DNA from: Gammaproteobacteria bacterium
GTDB lineage: Bacteria > Pseudomonadota > Gammaproteobacteria > Burkholderiales > Rhodocyclaceae
Length of the DNA stretch: 64,000 bases
Assembly (NCBI GenBank): GCA_018824085.1
Contig: JAHJHI010000021.1
Span: forward strand, 1 to 64,000
Direction of reading: 5' to 3'
This document shows positions 23,689 to 32,778 of the stretch, piece by piece. The notes under the pieces are model-generated. The model saw only the letters and a program-made list of their open reading frames with translations, ran no database searches and was not told the DNA's origin. Within the stretch, counting starts at the first letter, position 1. Each line of letters opens with the position of its first letter. The position numbers and the translations under genes were made by a program.

Positions 23689-25167
23689 ATGCTGATCGCC
23701 AATACTGGCCAGTCGCTGGTCGTGATGAATCTGCGCACCGGTGAGCAGGTTCAACTGCCGCCGGGGCTGCGGACCCCGCTCGCTGACTCGAAGATCCGAT
23801 ACATCGACGACAGCGCGGTTCTGATCGCGCTGTTCAACTCTGGCGTGCTCGTGGCCTACACGGACGCAGGCTCGGCCTATCCGGGGTTTCCAACGACAGC
23901 GAACCCCGCAGACTCGAAGGTGATTCCGCCGGTGGACGATGACTACGCGAATGCCGTTGTCGCAGCGTCGGGCGGCCGATTGCCGAACCGTTTTGGCCTC
24001 TTCGGCGATTCACGTCTTGTAGTTTCCATGCCTCTTAACACCACGCACAGATCGTTCGTGAATCAGGCGAACGTGATGATGAATCAGGCTATGAATATCG
24101 TGGTGAATGCGGCGGTTGGTGGGCAAGGCACAGCGGCCATGCTGGCGCGGATCGACGCGGATCTGCTGTCGTACAAGCTGACCGACGTCATCATGCTGGC
24201 CGGCACGAATGACATTGCAAACGGTTCGGGTGCCTCAGTAGCCATCGCGAACTTGACCGCGATGTATGACAAGATTTTGGCGCGTGGAATCCGACTGTTC
24301 GCCTGCCTTGAGTACCCGGCGAACAGCGTCTACACCGATGCGACGAAGCGCGAAGCCCTGCACCGAATCAACCAAGCGATCCGCGACTACGCGGCTACTC
24401 ATCCGCAGGTCATCGTTGTCGACCTGTTTGGCCGACTGATTGATGCCACCAGCGCAACCGGTGATCAGATTGCCAACGCCTCATACGACGGCATCCACCT
24501 CTCGATTCTCGGGGCGTATCCCTGTGCTTTGGAACTGAAGTCCAAGGTCGAGGTGATTTACCCGACGCCGCGCAAGATCCGCACCTCTCTGACCGATGTC
24601 GTCTCCGCCGCTTACCCGAACGGGAACATTGTCACCAACGGGTTGTTCGTTGGAACCGGTGGTTCGGAAACTGGGCCCGGAATGTCCGGAGATACCGCTG
24701 ACGGATGGGGTATCCAGCTTGAGGCTGGAACCGCCACGTGCGTCGGCTCAAAGGTCGCGCGGTCGGACGGTTATCAGGGTGCAATCCAGCGTCTGACAAT
24801 CTCTGCGTCAGCCAACGACACGCGCGTCCGTCTGCGCCAGATTCTCGACTTGCCGGCGCAGATCGTTGCCGGCGACTTCGTGGAGGTCTTCGCCGAGATA
24901 GACATCAACACGATCGTCGGGCAAGTCGATGCTGCGCAGATCTATCTGCAGTGGCGCACGGTTGCCGATGCCGTCATTCGCACCGACGCTCTTCCGGCGG
25001 CAGGCACTGATGCATTCCAGCCGATAGCGGGCACGTTGTATTCGGGCCTGCTCGAGGTTCCTGTAACTGCTCACGACATCGTGATCGGGGTCCGTGTGCA
25101 GCTCGACAACGGGGCATCGTGCGTGCTGGACGTGAAGGGCTTCGAGGCGCGGAAAGTCGTCCGCTAA
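23689..25167 (+). CDS. SGNH/GDSL hydrolase inserted in the head operon
   Basis: A 492-residue protein with an N-terminal strand-rich domain of about 75 residues, a central SGNH esterase domain and a C-terminal beta-rich domain of about 190 residues that could bind carbohydrate. Catalytic blocks are GLFGDSRLV (Ser108), AAVGGQG (oxyanion Gly), LAGTNDIA (Asn174) and YDGIHLS (Asp266, His269). SGNH enzymes remove acyl groups, often from polysaccharides. It sits between the gpF-like and prohead protease genes and is followed by its own terminator, which is unusual. It may be a virion-associated deacetylase or a cargo gene. Confidence 0.88.
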   Translation: MLIANTGQSLVVMNLRTGEQVQLPPGLRTPLADSKIRYIDDSAVLIALFNSGVLVAYTDAGSAYPGFPTTANPADSKVIPPVDDDYANAVVAASGGRLPNRFGLFGDSRLVVSMPLNTTHRSFVNQANVMMNQAMNIVVNAAVGGQGTAAMLARIDADLLSYKLTDVIMLAGTNDIANGSGASVAIANLTAMYDKILARGIRLFACLEYPANSVYTDATKREALHRINQAIRDYAATHPQVIVVDLFGRLIDATSATGDQIANASYDGIHLSILGAYPCALELKSKVEVIYPTPRKIRTSLTDVVSAAYPNGNIVTNGLFVGTGGSETGPGMSGDTADGWGIQLEAGTATCVGSKVARSDGYQGAIQRLTISASANDTRVRLRQILDLPAQIVAGDFVEVFAEIDINTIVGQVDAAQIYLQWRTVADAVIRTDALPAAGTDAFQPIAGTLYSGLLEVPVTAHDIVIGVRVQLDNGASCVLDVKGFEARKVVR

Positions 25168-25171
25168 ACAC

Positions 25172-25194
25172 AGCCGCCTCCGGGCGGCTTTTTT
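25172..25194 (+). terminator. Terminator within the late head operon
   Basis: AGCCGCC (25172-25178), loop TCCG, GGCGGCT (25183-25189), then a T run. It lies immediately after the SGNH hydrolase gene and before the prohead protease gene, so antiterminated late transcription must pass it. Confidence 0.85.
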
Positions 25195-25211
25195 ACGCCT
25201 GAAGGAAACCC

Positions 25212-26519
25212 ATGACCCGAACCGCTGACCGCCGCGCGGTGCAGGTGATTGACCGCGGGCGCTACTACACGACCAACCAGCTCGGCCAGAAGCGAAGCAC
25301 GACGCCGGAGGGATTCCTCGTCTGCCACGACGTGCCCATCGCGCGCACCGGTGTGCAGCTCTACCTCGAAGACGAACTGGTCGGCGAGGACGGCAAGCCA
25401 CTTGTGAAGGGCGGCCCTGACGGTCTCGTGCGCGTTGATCGCGATGCCGATCAGGTGTTCCGCGACGACACGCTGAAGTCGTTCGAAGGCAAGCCGGTCA
25501 CCGTGAATCACCCCGAGAGCTTCGTGACGCCGGAGAACTGGCGAAACCTGACGATCGGGTTCGTGCAGAACGTCCGGCGTGGTGACGGCATCGAGGACGA
25601 CCTCGTGCTGGCGGATCTGGTGATCACCGACGCCGACGGCATCGAGTACGTCAATCGGGATCTGCCGGAGGTGAGCGCCGGCTACGAGGCCGAGTACGAA
25701 CAGCTGGCTCCCGGGCGCGGGCGTCAGCTCAACATCGTGGGCAACCACGTGGCACTGGTGGAGCGAGGCCGCGCCGGCCCGCGCTGTTCAATTCAAGACG
25801 GAGTACCTGACATGACGACCAAGAAGAAGCGCAGTTTCTGGGACCGGCTGATGACCGCGGTGAAGGCACAGGATGCCGAGGCGGTGAAGGCAGAGATCGA
25901 GGACATGGATGGCGAGGAGGGCGAAGAGGAGGAGGAAGGCAAGAAGAAGCCGACCGGCGACTCCGCTGTCCTCGCCTCGATCAACGCCCAGCTCAAGACC
26001 CTGACGGCCGATGTCGCCAAGCTGAAGGCCCGCGCGAAGGACGCCGATCCGGACGAAGAGGATGAGGACGACGAGTCGAAGAAGAAGACCGACGACGAGG
26101 TGCTTGACCCGGAGCCGGCCGAGCACAACGGCGAAGCCCGAGGCAAGGTGCTGTCGGGCGACTCGCTGAAGGCCATCGTGGCGCGCGCCGAAATGCTCGC
26201 GCCGGGAATCCAGATTCCGACCGGCGACAGCGCTACGGCCCCGGTGGTGGACGCCCTCATGCGCAGCGCGCTGACCACGGCGCTGGCGAGCGAGGCCGGA
26301 AAGGCTTGCGTCACGCCGTTCCTGGCCGGCCGCGAGGCGAAGGCGCTGACCGGTGACGCACTGTCAGCAGCCTTCACCGGTGCCGCGGAGCTGGCGCGCG
26401 TGAAGAACAACGACGCGCAGCGCGGCAAAGGGAATCTCGCCACCAAGGACTTCGGCCGGGCGACCGACCCGCAGTCCATCAACGCTCGCAACCGCGAATT
26501 CTGGGCGAAGGCCCGCTAA
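25212..26519 (+). CDS. Prohead protease-scaffold fusion (DUF2213)
   Basis: A 435-residue protein. Residues 1-200 are the DUF2213 protease domain with GKPVTVNHPE (His) and LPEVSAGYEAEY (Ser) as likely catalytic segments. Residues from 201 are highly charged and helical (runs of Glu, Asp, Lys), a scaffold-type region, ending with a small domain. An internal ATG at 25812 (MTTKKKRSFWDRLM) has GGAG about 10 bases upstream, so a shorter scaffold could be made in the same frame, as with lambda C/Nu3. Confidence 0.88.
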   Translation: MTRTADRRAVQVIDRGRYYTTNQLGQKRSTTPEGFLVCHDVPIARTGVQLYLEDELVGEDGKPLVKGGPDGLVRVDRDADQVFRDDTLKSFEGKPVTVNHPESFVTPENWRNLTIGFVQNVRRGDGIEDDLVLADLVITDADGIEYVNRDLPEVSAGYEAEYEQLAPGRGRQLNIVGNHVALVERGRAGPRCSIQDGVPDMTTKKKRSFWDRLMTAVKAQDAEAVKAEIEDMDGEEGEEEEEGKKKPTGDSAVLASINAQLKTLTADVAKLKARAKDADPDEEDEDDESKKKTDDEVLDPEPAEHNGEARGKVLSGDSLKAIVARAEMLAPGIQIPTGDSATAPVVDALMRSALTTALASEAGKACVTPFLAGREAKALTGDALSAAFTGAAELARVKNNDAQRGKGNLATKDFGRATDPQSINARNREFWAKAR

Positions 26520-26536
26520 CCCGAGGAGCATCAACC

Positions 26537-27028
26537 ATGGCTGCATACCAGTACCGCATGCCTGCCGGCATCCCGGGCGACGTGACCCGCCAGTCCGCCG
26601 CCAAGATCGAGTCGCAGGTCTTCAACGCCTCCCTCCCGTTCGCCGGCTACGGCCTGTTCGGGAAGCTGGCCAGCAACAGGTTCGTGCCGGTCGGCAGCGG
26701 TGATGCCGCGGCCGCTGTGTATGGCCTGCTGGTCCGCCCGTACCCCATCACCGGTGCCAACGCCAGCGACCCGCTGGGCACCAGCGTGCCGCCGACCACC
26801 GGTCTGGCCGATGTCCTGCGCAGCGGCTACGCCAATGTGAAGAACAACGCCGGCACGCCGGCAGCCGGTGGCCAGGTCTATATCCGGGTGGCGAACGCCG
26901 CAGCGGGTAAGCCGATCGGCGGCATCGAAGCGGCCGCGGACAGCACGAACACCATCGCGGTCGCCGGCTGCATCTTCATGTCGGCGGCCGACGCGTCCGG
27001 CAACGTCGAAATCGCCTTCAACATCTGA
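26537..27028 (+). CDS. Head decoration/structural cement protein
   Basis: A 163-residue protein (AYQYRMPAGIPGDVTRQSAA ... DASGNVEIAFNI) of the capsid cement type found between DUF2213 protease and DUF2184 capsid genes. It contains VPVGSGDAAAAVYGLLVRP and many Gly/Ala turns, consistent with a strand-rich fold. The role is inferred mainly from composition and position. Confidence 0.75.
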   Translation: MAAYQYRMPAGIPGDVTRQSAAKIESQVFNASLPFAGYGLFGKLASNRFVPVGSGDAAAAVYGLLVRPYPITGANASDPLGTSVPPTTGLADVLRSGYANVKNNAGTPAAGGQVYIRVANAAAGKPIGGIEAAADSTNTIAVAGCIFMSAADASGNVEIAFNI

Positions 27029-27042
27029 GCGGAGCCCACATC

Positions 27043-28104
27043 ATGAGCAAACTCATCCTGGCCGCGTCTCTGGGCGCGGCTCTCGCACCGATCCCGGCTC
27101 CGTCCGTGATCACCCGTCGTCGCGGCCGCGTGGAATTCCGCGACGGCCTGATGACCTTCGATGCGCAGACCATCGACTCGGCCGGCGTCTTCCTGGTCGG
27201 CGAGCTGGAACGTCTGGACCCGCGCATCCATGAGCCGCTGGCGGCCGTCACCTGGTCGCGCGACATCGACCTGCGCAGCGACGTCAGCATCGCCGACGAG
27301 TTCTCCAGCTTCACCAACTCGAGCTTCGCCGCCGCCAACGGCGTGCCGGGCTCGGGCAAGGCCTGGGTTGGCAAGGACGCGAACGCGATCACCGGCATCA
27401 GCCTGGACCTTGGTAAGACCACCAGCCCGCTGCCCCTCTGGGCGATGCAGCTGGGCTGGACCATCCCGGAGCTGGAGAGCGCGCAGAAGCTGGGCCGCCC
27501 CATCGACCAACAGAAGTTCAGCGCCATGCAGCTCAAGTACCAGATGGACATCGACGAGCAGGTGTATGTCGGTGACACCGCGCTGAACCTGTTCGGCCTG
27601 GTGAATTCGCCGCTGGTCACGGCCACCAACGTGGTCAATGGCGCCAGCGCGTCGCCGCTGTGGTCCAGCAAGACGCCGCAGGAGATCCTGAACGACGTCA
27701 ATACGCTGCTGAACAACGTCTGGACGGCGTCCGGCTGGGCGGTGTGCCCGTCGAAGCTGCTGGTCGACCCGGTGAACTACAGCCGCCTGGTCTCCACGCT
27801 GATCTCGTCGGCCGGCAACATCTCGGTGCTGGAATTCCTGAAGGTCAACAGCCTGTGCAACAGCATCAACGGCCGTCCGCTGGACATCCAGCCGCTGAAG
27901 TGGCTGACCGGTCGCGGCGTCGGCGGCACGAACCGGATGGTCGCCTACTCGCAGGCCGAAGACCGTGTCCGCTTCCCGTTGGTCCCGCTCCAGCGCACGC
28001 CGCTCGAGTACCGCGACCTGCGCCAGCTCACGACCTACTTCGGTCGCCTCGGCGCCGTCGAGTTCGTGTATCCGGAAACCGTCGGCTATGCTGACGGCCT
28101 CTGA
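27043..28104 (+). CDS. Major capsid protein (DUF2184)
   Basis: A 353-residue capsid protein. FRDGLMTFDAQTIDSAGVFL, LPLWAMQLGWTIPELESAQK and QYQMDIDEQVYVGD-type segments (here YQMDIDEQVYVGD) are those of the DUF2184 HK97-fold family. It follows the cement protein by 14 bases and would be the most abundant head protein. Confidence 0.92.
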   Translation: MSKLILAASLGAALAPIPAPSVITRRRGRVEFRDGLMTFDAQTIDSAGVFLVGELERLDPRIHEPLAAVTWSRDIDLRSDVSIADEFSSFTNSSFAAANGVPGSGKAWVGKDANAITGISLDLGKTTSPLPLWAMQLGWTIPELESAQKLGRPIDQQKFSAMQLKYQMDIDEQVYVGDTALNLFGLVNSPLVTATNVVNGASASPLWSSKTPQEILNDVNTLLNNVWTASGWAVCPSKLLVDPVNYSRLVSTLISSAGNISVLEFLKVNSLCNSINGRPLDIQPLKWLTGRGVGGTNRMVAYSQAEDRVRFPLVPLQRTPLEYRDLRQLTTYFGRLGAVEFVYPETVGYADGL

Positions 28105-28114
28105 GGAGACGGCC

Positions 28115-28522
28115 ATGCGGACCATCCACACAAAGTGCGTCCTGACGCTCGACAACGGCGAGCGCCTGACTTTCGAGCCGGGCGCCGCCGTTCCGCCCGA
28201 GCATGCCCGCCACTGGTACGTCCTGCTGCACAGCCACGAGCCGGCGCCGGTGATCGATCCGGAGGCCGAACGCTTGGCCGCCGAGCAGGCCGCAGCCGCC
28301 GAAGCCGAGGCCCAGCGCGTCGCCGCCGAACAGGCTGAAGCGCAGCGGCTGGCCGCGGCGGAAGCCGCTGCTGCGGCTGAAGCTCAGCGCGCAGCCGAAG
28401 AAGCCGAGGCGGCACGCCGGGCCGAGGAAGAGGCAGCCGCCGCCAACGCGAAGGCCGCGGCGGAAGCCGCTGCTGCCACCGCCGCAAAGCCGACCGCCAG
28501 CACCAAGAAGAAGGCTGCCTGA
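28115..28522 (+). CDS. Ala/Glu-rich coiled-coil protein after capsid
   Basis: A 135-residue protein. The first 55 residues form a compact domain (MRTIHTKCVLTLDNGERLTF, HARHWYVLLHSHEP), the rest is an almost uninterrupted Ala/Glu/Arg/Gln helix ending in Lys residues. ATG at 28115 with AGGAG 7 bases upstream is preferred to longer frames running through the capsid gene. It may be a head-associated or assembly protein; the family is not recognised. Confidence 0.65.
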   Translation: MRTIHTKCVLTLDNGERLTFEPGAAVPPEHARHWYVLLHSHEPAPVIDPEAERLAAEQAAAAEAEAQRVAAEQAEAQRLAAAEAAAAAEAQRAAEEAEAARRAEEEAAAANAKAAAEAAAATAAKPTASTKKKAA

Positions 28523-28905
28523 TGGACCCCGCAGCTTTCCGCAGCCGTTACCCGGAGTTCTCGGATGTCAATGAGTACCCGGACCCGCTTATCCAGGTGC
28601 ATCTGACGGCTGCGGGAATGCTGCTCCTAGAGCAGGTATGGGGCGAGCTGATGGACATGGGCCACGGCCTCTTCGTGGCGCACAACATCACCATCGGCCG
28701 CCGGCATCAACTGGCAGCGGATGCTGGAGGCGTGCCCGGTGAGGTGACCGGACCGAAGACATCGAAGACGGTGGATAAGGTGTCGGCGAGCTACGACACG
28801 TCGGCAGTGACCATGGCAGACGGCGGGTTCTGGAACTCGACCGCCTACGGCGTGGAGCTGCTGTACTGGGCGCGCCTGATCGGCATGGGTGGCCGCCAGC
28901 TGTGA
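28522..28905 (+). CDS. Head-tail connector (DUF4054-like)
   Basis: A 127-residue helical adaptor. FRSRYPEFSDVNEYPDPLIQ at the start and the C-terminal NSTAYGVELLYWARLIGMGG are typical of DUF4054/gp6-like connectors that attach beneath the portal. The start overlaps the previous stop by one base. Confidence 0.85.
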   Translation: MDPAAFRSRYPEFSDVNEYPDPLIQVHLTAAGMLLLEQVWGELMDMGHGLFVAHNITIGRRHQLAADAGGVPGEVTGPKTSKTVDKVSASYDTSAVTMADGGFWNSTAYGVELLYWARLIGMGGRQL

Positions 28906-29447
28906 AAGCCATCCTCGTCCGCAAGTCGGACAAGATGGGCGCGGTTCTGAAGGCGTTGGACAAGCTCACGCGGCGCGACGTGTTGGTCGGCGTGCCGGGC
29001 GAGACGGCGGACCGTGATCAGGACGAGTACGGCCCGATGAACAACCCGACGCTGGCCTACATCCACGACAACGGCAGCCCTGCGCAGAACATCCCGGCGC
29101 GGCCGTTCATGGCGCCGGGCATCGAAGCGGCGCGCGAGCGCATCAGCAGCGGTCTGGGCAAGGCAGCGAACGCGGCGCTGGATGACCGCGACGACCTGGC
29201 CATGCGCCACCTTGAGCGCATAGGGCTGGCGGCGCAGAGCAGCATCCGGCGCTACATCTCCACCGGCAACTTCGCACCGCTGGCAGCGGCGACGCTGCGG
29301 GCACGCGCGGCGCGCGGCAGGAAGGGCGCGCTGCTGGAGCTGGCCAGCCGCGCAGCAGGCAACGAACCGAGCAACGAAAGCGCGCGCCCGCTGATCGACA
29401 GCGGACAGCTGCGCCGATCGATCAACTACGTGATCAGGGGACGGTGA
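28902..29447 (+). CDS. Head-tail joining/tail completion protein
   Basis: A 181-residue protein. RRDVLVGVPGETADRDQDEY, TLAYIHDNGSPAQNIPARPF and IDSGQLRRSINYVIRG are the hallmarks of HK97 gp10-like joining proteins in this phage group. GTG start overlaps the previous stop (GTGA). Confidence 0.8.
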   Translation: MKAILVRKSDKMGAVLKALDKLTRRDVLVGVPGETADRDQDEYGPMNNPTLAYIHDNGSPAQNIPARPFMAPGIEAARERISSGLGKAANAALDDRDDLAMRHLERIGLAAQSSIRRYISTGNFAPLAAATLRARAARGRKGALLELASRAAGNEPSNESARPLIDSGQLRRSINYVIRGR

Positions 29448-29818
29448 TGGCACTGCTGGACGTCTCCGACATCCTCTGCGACCCGGACTTCATGGACACC
29501 GGGCTGGTCTGCGAACGCCTCACGCAGACCGTCGGCGCGAATGGCCGCGCGACCAACGCGCCGGCGCAGACGTCCTTCGCAGGTGTCGTGACCAGCGACA
29601 AGGGTGACATGCTCATGCGGATCGCCGAGGGCGAGCGCACGGTGGGCAGCATCATCATCCACACTCGATTCGCGCTGCAGGACGGCCGGCCGGGCCAGAC
29701 CGCAGACATCGTGATCTGGCAGGGCCGGCGCTACACCGTGTCGGCAGTGCAGGACTGGTCGCACTTCGGCCGCGGCTTCGTGATGGCGAACTGCGACCTG
29801 CTCCCGCTTCAGGGGTAA
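29447..29818 (+). CDS. Hypothetical neck/tail-terminator-region protein
   Basis: A 123-residue strand-rich protein (ALLDVSDILCDPDFMDTGLV ... GFVMANCDLLPLQG). ATG at 29447 is preferred to the GTG one codon earlier. Its position between the gp10-like and tail-completion genes, and IVIWQGRRYTVSAVQDWSHF, fit a head-closure or neck protein. No firm family. Confidence 0.7.
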   Translation: MALLDVSDILCDPDFMDTGLVCERLTQTVGANGRATNAPAQTSFAGVVTSDKGDMLMRIAEGERTVGSIIIHTRFALQDGRPGQTADIVIWQGRRYTVSAVQDWSHFGRGFVMANCDLLPLQG

Positions 29819-29822
29819 CACC

Positions 29823-30377
29823 ATGGCGAACAGCTCGGCGACCGGCGGATACCTCCAGCCGGCGGGCACCCCTGCGCCCGCAGAAGACGATGCGCTGGAC
29901 GACATCATTCAGGCGGCCGTCGTCGGCATCACTGGTCTGCCCGGGAATCTGGTGCGGCCCCGGTATCAGCCGGGCCACCCGCGCCATCCGGAGCCGGACA
30001 CGAACTGGTGCGCGGTGGGCGTGATGGAGACCCAGCGCGACGACGGCCCCGCGATCGAGCACCAGGGCGAGGGCGAGGGCTTCGACCGCTACACCAGACA
30101 TCAGGAGATACGCGTGCTGGCCAGCTTCTACGGCCCGAACGCCAATCGCTTCGCCGGCCTGCTGGCCGACGGCCTGGCCGTGCTGCAGAACCTCGAAACG
30201 CTGGCCGCTCAGGGCGTGGCCTTCGTCGATGCCGATACCGCGCGCCGCGTGCCGGAGCTGATCAACCAGCAGTGGGTGAATCGCTACGACCTGCCCATCC
30301 GCCTGCGCCGGGCCATCCGTCGCAGCTACCCGATCCTGAACATCCTTTCCGCCGACCCGGCGTACTCCACCAACTGA
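29823..30377 (+). CDS. Tail completion (neck terminator) protein, LIC_12616-like
   Basis: A 184-residue protein with GNLVRPRYQPGHPRHPEPDT, EIRVLASFYGPNANRFAGLL and YDLPIRLRRAIRRSYPILNI, the conserved blocks of the phage neck terminator family (LIC_12616-like). It caps the tail tube and sheath for joining to the head. Confidence 0.82.
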   Translation: MANSSATGGYLQPAGTPAPAEDDALDDIIQAAVVGITGLPGNLVRPRYQPGHPRHPEPDTNWCAVGVMETQRDDGPAIEHQGEGEGFDRYTRHQEIRVLASFYGPNANRFAGLLADGLAVLQNLETLAAQGVAFVDADTARRVPELINQQWVNRYDLPIRLRRAIRRSYPILNILSADPAYSTN

Positions 30378-30387
30378 GGACACATCA

Positions 30388-31875
30388 ATGAGCACTCTCG
30401 GACTGCCTGTCAGCGACATCGTGAATGTCCAGGTGGTGCTGACGCCGCTCGCCGCGCAGACGCGCGACTTCGGATCGCTGCTGATCCTGGGCGACAGCGA
30501 CATCATCGACACCACCGAACGCCTGCGGCTCTACACCACGCTGGATGCCGTCGCGAACGACTTCGGCACCTCGGCCCCGGAATACAAGGCCGCGGCCCTC
30601 TACTTCGGCCAGACGCCGCAGCCTTCCACCCTGTACGTGGGGAAGTGGGCGCAGAGCGCAACCGCCGGCAAGCTGCGCGGCGGCGTGATGTCGGCGGCCG
30701 AACAGGCCCTGTCGAACTTCACCGCCGTGACGACCGGCGCCATGAAGATCAGCGTGGATGGCGTGGAGCAGTCGCTGACCGGCCTGAACTTCAGCACGGC
30801 ACTCAACCTGCCCGGCGTGGCCGCCATTCTCGACACCGCGCTCACCGGCGCGACCGTCGCGTGGGATGCCGTCAATCAGCGCTTCGTCGTCACCAGCGGC
30901 ACGACCGGTGCTGCATCGACGGTCAGCTTCGCTACGGCGCCGTCGTCCGGTACCGACGTGAGCGAGCTATTCAAGCTGCGCAGCACCAACGGCGGCTATG
31001 TCGCGCCCGGCGCTGCTGTGGAGACGGCCGTCGCTGCCGTGCAGGCCATCGCGAACATGAGCGCGGCCTGGTACGGCCTCTACATCGCGAGCAGCCCGGT
31101 GCCCACCGATGACGAGGTGCTGGCGGTCGCGGAGTTCATCGAAGGCAGCGGCCTGTCGCGCATCTACGGCATCACCACGCAGAATGCCGGCGTGCTCAAC
31201 GCGGTGACCACCACCGATATTGCGTCGCGCCTGAAGGCGCTGGGCTACAAGCGCACCTTCGTCCAGTACAGCAGCAGCAACGAGCACGCCGCGGCGTCCA
31301 TCTTCGGGCGCGCCTTCACGGTCGAGTTTCAGGGCAGCAACACCACGCTGACCATCAAGTTCAAGCAGGAGCCCGGGGTTGCGGCCGAGACGCTGACCGC
31401 AAGCCAGGCTGTCGTCCTGAAGGGCAAGAACTGCAACGTGTTCGTCCGCTACAACAACGACACGTCGATCATCCAGGAAGGGGTGATGGCCAACGGCTAC
31501 TTCTTCGACGAGGTGCATGGCACGGACTGGCTGCAGAACGACGTGCAGACCGCCATCTACAACCTGCTCTACACGTCGCCCACGAAGATCCCGCAGACCG
31601 ACGCCGGCATCAACACCATCCTGACCACGATCTGCCAGCGGCTGGAACAGGGGGTGGTGAATGGCCTGATCGCCCCGGGCCAGTGGAATGCGCCGGGCTT
31701 CGGCACGCTGCGTCAGGGCGACTTCCTGCCGACCGGCTACTACGTCTATGCCCCGCCCGTGAGCGACCAGTCGCAGGCCGACCGGGAGGCACGCCGCGCG
31801 CCGGTGATCCAGTGCGCGATCAAGCTCGCCGGCGCCGTGCATTTCGTCGACGCCATCATTTCCGTCAATCGCTGA
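30388..31875 (+). CDS. Tail sheath protein (DUF3383)
   Basis: A 495-residue contractile sheath protein. LPVSDIVNVQVVLTPLAAQT at the start, FGQTPQPSTLYVGKWA and PGQWNAPGFGTLRQGDFLPT near the end are characteristic of DUF3383. The presence of a sheath gene identifies a myovirus-type tail. Confidence 0.92.
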   Translation: MSTLGLPVSDIVNVQVVLTPLAAQTRDFGSLLILGDSDIIDTTERLRLYTTLDAVANDFGTSAPEYKAAALYFGQTPQPSTLYVGKWAQSATAGKLRGGVMSAAEQALSNFTAVTTGAMKISVDGVEQSLTGLNFSTALNLPGVAAILDTALTGATVAWDAVNQRFVVTSGTTGAASTVSFATAPSSGTDVSELFKLRSTNGGYVAPGAAVETAVAAVQAIANMSAAWYGLYIASSPVPTDDEVLAVAEFIEGSGLSRIYGITTQNAGVLNAVTTTDIASRLKALGYKRTFVQYSSSNEHAAASIFGRAFTVEFQGSNTTLTIKFKQEPGVAAETLTASQAVVLKGKNCNVFVRYNNDTSIIQEGVMANGYFFDEVHGTDWLQNDVQTAIYNLLYTSPTKIPQTDAGINTILTTICQRLEQGVVNGLIAPGQWNAPGFGTLRQGDFLPTGYYVYAPPVSDQSQADREARRAPVIQCAIKLAGAVHFVDAIISVNR

Positions 31876-31885
31876 GGTCTGAACC

Positions 31886-32326
31886 ATGAGCACGTATTCG
31901 TTCCAGGACGTAGCCGCCACGCTGGTAGGCCCGACCGGCATCGTCGACCTGGGCTACGGCGCGGCCGTGGCCGAGGAAGGCATCACGATCGAGCCGGCCG
32001 GCGATAAGAACACCATGCTGATCGGCGCCGACGGCGAAGGCATGCACAGCCTGCACGCCGACAAGAGCGGCACGATCACCGTGCGGCTGCTGAAGACCTC
32101 GCCCACGAACCTGAAGCTTCAGGCCATGTACAACGCCCAGACGCTGAACGGCGCGCTGCACGGCCAGAACGTGATCACCGTGCGACAGAAGACGGCCGGC
32201 GACATTACTGTCGCGCGCGCCTGCGCCTTCAAACGGAAGCCGAACCTCGCCTACGCGAAGGACGGTGACATCGTGGAATGGGGCTTCGACTGCATCAAGA
32301 TCGATACCCAGCTCGGCGAGTACTGA
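31886..32326 (+). CDS. Tail tube protein (DUF3277)
   Basis: A 146-residue protein (STYSFQDVAATLVGPTGIVD, GDKNTMLIGADGEGMHSLHA, DKSGTITVRLLKTSPTN) matching the DUF3277 tube family. It follows the sheath gene, the standard order for contractile tails. Confidence 0.9.
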   Translation: MSTYSFQDVAATLVGPTGIVDLGYGAAVAEEGITIEPAGDKNTMLIGADGEGMHSLHADKSGTITVRLLKTSPTNLKLQAMYNAQTLNGALHGQNVITVRQKTAGDITVARACAFKRKPNLAYAKDGDIVEWGFDCIKIDTQLGEY

Positions 32327-32334
32327 GGCACGCC

Positions 32335-32778
32335 ATGAGAGAGCACACCATCGGCGCGAGCACCTACCGCCTGAACAAGCTGTCCGCAATGCAGGCGTTC
32401 CACGTGAACCGCCGCATCATGCCGATCATCCCGACGCTGATCCCGATCTTCGCCAAGCTGGCCAAGGAAGGCAGTTTCGGCGCCGACCTGCTGGGCTTTG
32501 CCGAAGTGGCCGAGCCGTTCGCGCGCGGCATCTCCGAGCTGCCGGACGACGTCTGCAACTACGTGTTCGCGGCCTGCCTCAGCGCGGTGCAGCGCCAGAC
32601 CACGCCCGGCACGTGGGCGCCGGTGTGGAACAACTCGGCCGGCGTGATCATGTTCGACGACCTTGGCCTGGACGTGATCCTCGAGCTGGTCGTCGAAGTC
32701 ATCAAGGACAACCTCGGTCCTTTTATAGCCGGTCTGCTTACCAGCCAGCAGAGCGGACCGATTCCGGCGGCTGGCTGA
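32335..32778 (+). CDS. Tail assembly chaperone (zero-frame product)
   Basis: A 147-residue helical protein (REHTIGASTYRLNKLSAMQA, FEDLGLDVILE-type centre, ending SGPIPAAG). It lies between tube and tape measure genes, the usual place of the chaperone. An open frame in the -1 phase continues past its stop to 32957, as in lambda G/GT. ATG at 32335 was chosen because the upstream frame runs through the tube gene. Confidence 0.8.
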   Translation: MREHTIGASTYRLNKLSAMQAFHVNRRIMPIIPTLIPIFAKLAKEGSFGADLLGFAEVAEPFARGISELPDDVCNYVFAACLSAVQRQTTPGTWAPVWNNSAGVIMFDDLGLDVILELVVEVIKDNLGPFIAGLLTSQQSGPIPAAG

